A stretch of 64,000 nt of DNA from Magnolia sinica (lineage: Eukaryota; Streptophyta; Magnoliopsida; Magnoliales; Magnoliaceae), in the NCBI RefSeq assembly GCF_029962835.1, contig NC_080582.1:71916177-71980176 (forward strand). The letters are read 5' to 3'. Position 1 is the stretch's first letter, and the number at the start of each line of letters is the position of its first letter. This document shows positions 56,653 through 64,000 of this stretch, in pieces. A model generated the notes under the pieces. It saw only the letters and a program-made list of their open reading frames with translations, did not search any database and was not told where the DNA came from. Made by a program: the position numbers and the translations under genes.

Positions 56653-57106
56653 GCTTCGGTGGATCCGTGACTGTGGGGCCCACCGTGATGTATTCCTTAC
56701 ATCTATGTTGTCCATCATTTTTGACAACTCATTTTAAGACATGATCCAAAAAGTGAAGCAGATCCTAATCTCAAGTGGACCGCACCACAGGAAGAAGCAA
56801 TGATTGAATACCCACCATTGAAAACTTCTTAGGGCCCACTCAAATTTTATTTGGCATCCAACCCCTTAATAAGGTAACAAAGGCATAGATGAAGGGACCA
56901 CACAAATATCAGCTTGATTCAAAACATTTTTAGCCCACAGGAAATTCTTAATGGTTAATCACTACTATTTCTTGTGGTATAGTCCAACTGGGAGTTAGAT
57001 CTGCTTCATTTCAGGGATCTTGCCCTAGAATGAGCAGTTAAAACGGATGTAAGGGTTGTATATCAAGGTGGGCCCCACATTCGGGGATCCACAAAAGCCA
57101 CGTCTG
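56653..57106. mobile_element. Palindromic MITE
   Basis: Ends TTCGGTGGATCCGTGACTGT and, inverted, CATTCGGGGATCCACAAAAG; interior TTGATTCAAAACATTTTTAG and GGGGCCCACCGTGATGTATT at left. Confidence 0.75.
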
Positions 57107-57289
57107 TACTGGCGAGGTCACTACTGAGTCGATCAACTCGTTGATATACCAAAAGGTTATAGAATTCCTGATTTTACTTTATTTTGAGGAGAATTAGGCC
57201 AATCAATGGTGGAACATATATGTCGTTTACCATGTAACAGTGAATATTCCGATGAATATTAATGCTTTCCAAACTCCTTGACCGATATT

Positions 57290-60200
57290 ACTTTCTCACA
57301 ACATATTAGTTTACCTCCAAATTTAATACATACCTGGCAAGATATGGAGGAAATGTTTCATTCTTAGTCCTTTCAAATGGAGCCTGAGTTGTTTTTAGCT
57401 GACTTTTGTTGCTTAAGACAATTACCTAATGAAACAGCTGAGAGTTATATTACTCGGTTCAAAATATTGAGAAATGGATATTGAATCTTCATGCCAGAGG
57501 CTCAATTTGTTAGACTGGTCATGAAAGGGTTAGATATTGAACTACGAAAGAAGTTTGAGGGGATGGATTTTGAAGATCTGGTTGATTTATCTACAAGAGT
57601 GATCATATACAAATGGCTTGTGTGTGAAGAAAGTCAGAAGAAGAATGCATCTATTGGGACGTATTACCGTGACTCAAATTATAAGATAGTACTAGACAAA
57701 ATAAATTAAAAAAAAAAAAACTTTTTGTCTGCATGGCCTTGAGCAAAACTGATGCAGAATCCTTTACTCAAAATTCAAATGTTGTCAAAGAACATCTAGA
57801 ACATGGCAAGCATTTCTCTTTTGATATAGCAAAGGCCGATGAGATTTTTAATCCGCTTCTAGTTGGAAATTTTATTAAATTGTCACCAAGATAGAGAATT
57901 TGTATGACTAATGAATAAAATAAAATAAAATATTACAAATGGCATGGTTCGTGTTCTCATTCAACCAGAAATTGTGTTGTTTTCAAGAATATTATCCAAG
58001 ATAATATTGATTTGAAAATGTTGAAATTCCTAGAGAAGAAGAAAGAAGTCATGTTAATAGACACCGATCATTTCCCATCTATGATCAGAATCAATATGTT
58101 TTTGACAAATTTGAGAAGGGTGACCATGCTTAAAGAGAAGGTCAACCTAGTAAGAAACAACGAACGATTGCTTTTGCGTTAGCTAAAAGAAACCGGGGGG
58201 AAAACAAAATTTTAAGAGAAAATAGTTAATGAAAAGAGGCAGGAGAATAAGCCAGTCATTAGTGAGATTCGGCTGTACCCGCGATGTCATGAAAACGATT
58301 GGGTAAGAGAATCAATTAGAGTCTATTACGCACCATGGAAATAGGTGAATGTGCATGGCAATAATACAATTTAAAATTGTCAACCCACTATTTCAAGAAA
58401 GAATTCATGAGACTCCGAATGGAGGAATGCTCTTAAAAGTTACATAAGAAAATGGCTAAGAATAGTCAAACCTATCGAGACTGTGGTTAACCAACAGGTT
58501 AGGGCTCTCCATCCAAAATTTTTACAATATCTACCAGAAATGACAAGAACTCGGAAGCATTGTTGGCAACGAAAAAGAGTAATGAACTGAGTTGTAGAAA
58601 TGCAAAATTAAGGGCTCGATGTGCTTGTAAAGATATTGACAAGAAGTCGGCTCCGACCTGGTAAAAATTGGACCAAAGAGAGGTCGGCCAATCTTAGATA
58701 GAAACATGACGATAAAATGGATGGTCTGGCTAAACAAATTAGTCAGATTGACAAAGTCATACTCGGTAATGACCGAAATGGATGGTCATTCAGAAGAACT
58801 TTTGAGCGATCAGGGCTCTCTCAAGGAAGGTCTGTTGATTAAAGAAAATGCTCGCAAATGCAAAGATATTGGAAGAAGATGTTGATTTTTAGAATGCTAC
58901 TATTAAAAAAATGTGGAAGCCCATAACGAACGAGGGACGACCACGATTATGAATGGAATTTTGTTACTGTTATGGGTACAGTGCAACATGGTGCTTGTAC
59001 TGCCACTCAATTTCTTGGTTAAGCTCAATCAATCGAGTAACATTCATGGAGACATCGAGGAAGTTAGGGCGACCATGGCCGAAGAAAAATCTATTACTTT
59101 TGGGCCAATAAAGTCAAAAGGTACCTCAACTGTCACCATTGAAACAAGTATAAACTCAGAAAAAGTTATTTTCGATAAGCTTATTCTTGCAATGTCCCAA
59201 CATCTCAAACCTTTATACACATTTACACATATGGATGGAAGTCCCATTACTTGTATAATGGTTGATAACGGGGTTGCCATCAATATTTTGTCGAGAACTA
59301 TATTGAAAAGTTGAGAAAAATGGTTAATGGTTTAATTGGAACAGAAGTAACTTTCAGTGATTTCGCAGGCAGTGTAAAAGATGTGAAATGAATTTTACCA
59401 ATTGAATTAATAGTTAGAAAAAAGAAAGCATTAACGACCTTCTTTGTGGTACAATTATCCTTTAATTACAACATCATTCTTAGTCGAGATTGGATTTATT
59501 TTAATTTTTGTATCATATAATATTTGCATCAATTCCTCATTTTCTGAGATCATAGGAAGGTTGAGTTGATTTGAGCTAATAATAAGCCGTACTAAGAAAA
59601 CTAATTCGGTCGAAGCCTACTATTACGAGGATAAAGGTTAGTTTTCACGAGACAATATCGATTTGGCCGACCAACTAGAATTTCAACTTTAAAGGACCTA
59701 CTAATCAAAGTAAAAGATGAAAGCCTCATAGAGAATAATGAACTTAGTATGCCAAAATTGATCATGCTACATTGTCCAGGGTCATCTTATATTATAAAAG
59801 AAGTGCTATGAATATAGTCTCAACAAAGGAACAATAATGGTTGAAATCACAGCCTTGCTTGAAAGGATCAAGCAGGCTTGGGTGAGCAAGAATTAGACAA
59901 CAACTACTTCATTAATATTGTCGAATGTTTATTAGAGCATGATGAGATTGTTGAAGACAATGTATCTTTCGACGAATTGGAAGCTGCACCTGTGAAGTTA
60001 GATGACGTGAAGGGCGATGTGCAACATCTATTGGTTGATGTGAACTTACGAATAGATAAATGCCCACACCCGATGTAAGTAAGTGTGTGCATACTACCTG
60101 ACAAATATAAGGCAATAGTCGAATTATTGTGAGAATACAAAGACTATTTTACTTGGGATTACAATAAAATGCTCAATTTAGAGTCTAGTCTGAAAGTAGT

Positions 60201-60860
60201 AGAGCATAGGTTGCCGATAAAGGAAGATTTTCTACCCATTAAGCAACCTACAAGAATGATGACTATGGAAGTTACAACCAAAGTAAAAGAAGAAACAGAA
60301 AGATTATTGAAAGCCGGTTTCATCCAACCAATTAGGAAAAACTAATGTGTTTTCTCCTTTGATTAAGCTTAAATTAGGCGAAGAATTCAAATGAGAGGAA
60401 TGCCACCAGACAACTTTCACTAAAATAAAAGAGTATTTGACGAGGCCACCGATATTAATCCCACTGCGGAAAGAAAAACCCCTCATGCTGTATGTTTCGG
60501 TTTTAATCAGTCAATTAAAGCAATGTTGGCACAAGAGAATGATGTTTGGAAAGAACAAATTTTTTATCATTTGAGCAAATGACTGAATGATGTCGAAAAA
60601 AGATATTCACCAATTGAAAAATTATGTCTCTCACTGTATTTTGTAGTTATAAAATTATGGTATTATTTCATGTTTAGTATGGTGCATGTAATATCTTCCA
60701 CCAATCTTATAAAGTACATGTTAACTTGGCCTATATTGAGAGGTCGAATTGAAAATTAGATTTTAACTTTGTCTGAATTCAATTTTAACTATGTACCTTA
60801 GAGAGCTGTCAAAGGCCAAGTCATAGTTGATATCTTAGCCGATCAACCAGTTTAGAAGAT
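57290..60860 (+). pseudogene. Decayed Ty3/gypsy retrotransposon internal region
   Basis: In order: gag capsid (TWQDMEEMFH, LPNETAESYITRFKILRN, PEAQFVRLVMKGLDIELRKK; 57340-57700), zinc-knuckle area (KYYKWHGSCSHSTRNCVVFK; 57930-57990), retropepsin (TCIMVDNGVAINILSRT; about 59250-59300), start of reverse transcriptase (YKDYFTWDYNKM, EHRLPIKEDFLPIKQP, EETERLLKAGFIQPIRKN; 60135-60345) and RNase H (TFTKIKEYLTRPPILIPL, AMLAQENDVWKEQIFYHLS, YSPIEKLCLSLYF, AVKGQVIVDILADQPV; 60405-60855). The reverse transcriptase palm, including YxDD, is deleted between about 60345 and 60395. Stops and frameshifts throughout. No integrase recognised. Confidence 0.88.
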
Positions 60861-62018
60861 TGATTAACATGAACTGGAGAATTGATATATGTTAGGTCAA
60901 TATTATCCTGTGAAAGCTAATGTTTAACGGTTTAAGAATAGATTAGTCGGTAGTAGTCGAGATGTGATTACAGTCCCTACCGACAAAAGATAAGAAGAAT
61001 GGTCGAATGTAGGTTTGACAAGTGAGTACCTTAGGTAGAACTAAAATCCTATTAGTAAAAGGCCCATTAGGGCATAAACATCTAAAATGGTCGAACTCAT
61101 GGGACCACACTCGAAGTGAAAAGGGTTAGTAAAATGACTTTAGAAATAAGTCGCTACTAAAATACGTGCCGAATTTGGTTTGATCTCGCGTGTGGATAGA
61201 TGGATACATTTAGCAATCCTGATCTCATTACACAAAGAAAAATGTTTGCCCTTAACACGTTTGTACCGGGTTACCCATTCCTTAGGAGGTTTTGGCCATA
61301 ACCTAGGAGTATTATCTATATGTCAATTGGTCCAATCAAAAGACCTGTGGCTGATTAAGAAGTTTTCATTATTATTGACGGGAAAGTGTGGAGTAATGTC
61401 AAATAGATTAGAAGTTTGAAGCAGGATAGAACACAGGACCAATGAATATATCTGAATCAGCATTATCAAAGTCAAGGGAGAATATTACCTTTGAGCAAAC
61501 AGATGGACGAAGAGGCTTCAACAAAGTAAGAAGAGGAGAGGCTGAAGATGAAAGAGGTCCAGAAGATTTCATGGGTGCTATGAAACTTTTTGGAAGAAAA
61601 TGAGTTAATATTTTGGAGAATCAGAAATGTAGAAAAAATGAAGAGAAGAAAACGAAAGAATATAAGCATTCGCCACATGCGCATTATTCATTGTCGAATG
61701 ATAGTTGGAGTGGTTTTCAAGACAAAACTTACGATAGAGATACAAAATGCGTTCTTTGAGTGACACTTGGTGGTAGACTGTGAAACGAATGATGTGATAG
61801 AGATGCGGTTCGAAATTCCACGAATGAGGGGTGTACCACGTGGCATTGCAATAAATTCTTACAAAAGACATTTATGTTTCTCTCCATTCTCAACCAAAAA
61901 GAAAGAAGCATGGGAGGTAGTGTTTGGGCATGATCTGGTCAGTCCCAAATGAACGGTGTGTTACTGGTGAGACATACATGATGGAGTTTTCCTCCTCAGT
62001 TCAAAGGAGAGGCAGCTT
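60861..62018. other. Unassigned sequence after the gypsy remnant
   Basis: May be decayed element sequence; no domain recognised. Short open frames (61180-61419 and others) are not supported as genes. Confidence 0.4.
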
Positions 62019-62807
62019 GTTATAAATCAGATGCCACAAATCTTGGCATTACAACGCTGCTTGACCAATCGAGGCTTGCTCGACTCAAAGTCAAGCAAGC
62101 TGTATTTTTTGGTCTCGACCAGTCGAGGGTCGACTTGACCGGTCAAGGCTCGCTCGACTCAAAGTCAAGGAAGCTGTATTTTTTGGTCTCGACCAGTCGA
62201 GGGTCGGCTCGACCGGTCGAACGGGTCCTTCGACCAGTCGAGGACCTGGCTCAACTAGTCGGGGGTTACATAGATTCTGCGCAGATTTTGTGCGAATTGC
62301 GTAAATTTGAGGCGATTTCGCAGAGGTACGGAAGGGGAGTTTCCTAAACTATAAATATGGGTCCCTATGGCTATTGTAGGGTATGCTAAGGCATTTTCAT
62401 GACCAAGGTGAGAAAGAAAAGAGAGAGAGAGAGAGTGCTTGTGAAAGGGAGGATTCTGCTCATAGAGGTGATCTACTGCGTAGTTGACGTCTCAATACTT
62501 CTACATCTTCGTGATCGGTGAGATCTCTTCGTTTTCATTATTCTCTTATTGTTCATCCACTCTTACGTAAGTAAAGAAGGTTTGATCTAAGCGGTATGTG
62601 CTTATAATCAGTTGTAACGTTTTACTTCATAGTGAATTGTTGCTTTGGACTAGGTCCCATGGTTTTTACCTCTTTGAGGGTTTTTCACGTAAAATCTCTT
62701 GTGTCGTATGGTTTGTGCTTTGATTTATTTCATTGCTTTATTATATCCTATAATTCTAGTATTTTTGGAAGGCGAGATCCTAAGGTTTTTGTGCAATACT
62801 CCCAACA
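62019..62807 (+). repeat. Copia-type LTR
   Basis: U3-like part with many GACCAGTCGA/GACCGGTCGA motifs, a 74-bp tandem repeat, TATAAATA at 62350-62357, a (GA)n leader patch near 62420, and a U5-like part with TTTTTCACGTAAAATCTCTTGTG and GGCGAGATCC, ending CTCCCAACA at 62807. These U5 features resemble plant copia LTRs. The 5' end is approximate and no partner LTR is in the window, so it may be a solo or orphan LTR. Confidence 0.6.
62073..62220. repeat. 74-bp tandem repeat, two units, inside the LTR
   Basis: Units begin GGCTTGCTCGACTCAAAGTC at 62073 and GGCTCGCTCGACTCAAAGTC at 62147 and are almost identical through the GACCAGTCGAGGGTCG block. Confidence 0.92.
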
Positions 62808-63910
62808 ATATGGTGGACAACTCACTACTGAGCAAATCTCTGAAGGGGTGTGCTGGCCACGTGATTTCGAGATAAGAGAACATTTAGTAAAGAGCGAACA
62901 TGATCAAAAGGAGGTAAATAATATTAAATATTGCCACATAGGCAACAGTTATTCCCACGACTACACTAAGAGTTTTGTAAATAATAGAAGAAGACACGGA
63001 GAGAAGGATCCATCCAATAACACAACAACAATGAAAACTCAATCAATCAACCAACATCAAGTATTTATCCTTAGTCTCTAGAAGCATTTTAGCTATAATT
63101 TCCTTTCATCTAATGCTTGCATACTGGACCTAAAGGAAGACTTTAGTTTTAGGAATCGTCCACATATGCTTGTACGTTGTGTCGATAGTAACTTGTAATC
63201 TTCGGTATTAATCGATCATCTCTCATTAATGTACTGCTCTACGAAGCACTCTGTTGCTCTCAAACAGGTCGGTGATTCCAACTTTAGTGGTAAATTCTCA
63301 TCTTTTCACATCCATTTTCGACTTTCACATTTATTTCTGGATTTCACATTCATTTTTGACCCATTTCCGCTTGACTATATAGTTGTTGCACCTTTAAAAG
63401 TCGTTAGTTTTTCAAGACAAAAAGAACTCAATGGAGGAATATCCACAACCTCCACAAATCGCCTGATATCACATTCAACGGTTGGCTTAATAAATGACAG
63501 GTTGTGTTTGAGACCAAGTACCACTTTATCTCAACGTCAGGGATAAGTTGGTTTTTCTTTCTTTCCTCCTCTTTTAACATTCTACATTGGCCATACTTGT
63601 TAGATCCATTTAAGGAAGGCTAAGATCCCACGTGTCCTGCTATGTGCATTGTGCTCTTAAATGTCTACTCGCACGAATATCCATAGCAATTCTCAAATAG
63701 AACCAAACTATGACGGATAAAGCATCGGCCCCACCTAACAAAGATCATATCTACTCGGTTGAGTTATTTCATACTCTAATCGAATTTGATTCTTTCTAAG
63801 CACGCACAGAGAAATCATACACGTGTCATTCAAATATGTCAAATAAAACCATCCAAATCATAGAATCCACTACAGATAGTTCATAATTACATAACAATTA
63901 ATACCATAAT
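62808..63910. other. Unassigned sequence
   Basis: No primer-binding site or retroelement domain was recognised after the LTR. No gene is called. Confidence 0.4.
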
Positions 63911-64000
63911 TTTTAGGTCTTTTCCTTGTCCTTTTGAAGCCTTCGATTTGAACTCACTAACTCTTTTAACTTGAACAGTTACTATTCTTCGTTGCACTTA
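63911..64000 (-). pseudogene. Possible RTE-type LINE fragment at window edge
   Basis: The minus strand gives VQIEGFKRTRKRPKN, resembling the EGSKRTRKRLRR segment at 56085-56330; nucleotide similarity (TCTTTTCCTTGTYCTTTT, GCCTTCGAYTTGAACT) supports it. Truncated by the window end. Confidence 0.45.

Overview
The window looks like nuclear DNA from a woody flowering plant. I infer a magnoliid-type genome, because intergenic space is packed with palindromic short repeats carrying the blocks GGGCCCACC and CCGTCCATCCATTTT, which I associate with magnoliid genomes. The genes are typical plant families, splice-free in all three confident cases, and about 95% of the window is transposable-element debris, microsatellites and minisatellites. 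No organellar, bacterial, CRISPR, rRNA or tRNA-gene content was seen, and I found no convincing new gene system.

Layout. 1-3.2 kb: copia-type LTR-like sequence, a broken copia integrase end and a separate LTR-like block. 3.2-6.5 kb: unassigned sequence with a Harbinger-like MITE, a 145-bp tandem duplication and a LINE 3' end. 6.6-9.3 kb: intact minus-strand gene for a DM13-DOMON-cytochrome b561 membrane protein (904 aa). 9.6-16.1 kb: a chain of palindromic MITEs (one with a perfect 9-bp target duplication), one split by a hAT-type insertion. 16.15-16.5 kb: small intact gene for a 114-aa membrane protein. 17.1-22.4 kb: three dead LINE copies, one holding a tRNA-type SINE with an 11-bp target duplication. 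22.4-24.3 kb: a GCACATG-rich minisatellite partly inside a TIR element. 23.77-37.38 kb: a direct tandem duplication (units about 6.55 and 7.06 kb) whose breakpoint lies in that minisatellite; several later insertions distinguish the copies. 37.5-45.9 kb: more MITEs and a 2.09-kb nested hAT-type element. 46.3-47.1 kb: intact intronless CAF1 deadenylase gene with an overlapping upstream ORF. 48-51.8 kb: dead LINEs. 52-57.1 kb: MITEs, AT/CT satellites and two RTE-type LINE remnants meeting tail to tail. 57.3-60.9 kb: a decayed Ty3/gypsy element lacking its reverse transcriptase core. 62-62.8 kb: a copia-type LTR.

The three genes are not functionally linked: one is a putative secretory-pathway or plasma-membrane redox protein, one a small membrane protein of unknown role, one a cytoplasmic mRNA deadenylase. 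They are isolated islands separated by repeats. MITEs sit very close to two of the three coding starts and probably supply promoter-proximal DNA. The main interest lies in the recent tandem duplication, which gives empty-site evidence for several mobile families, and in the MITE, SINE and hAT boundaries that can be read directly.
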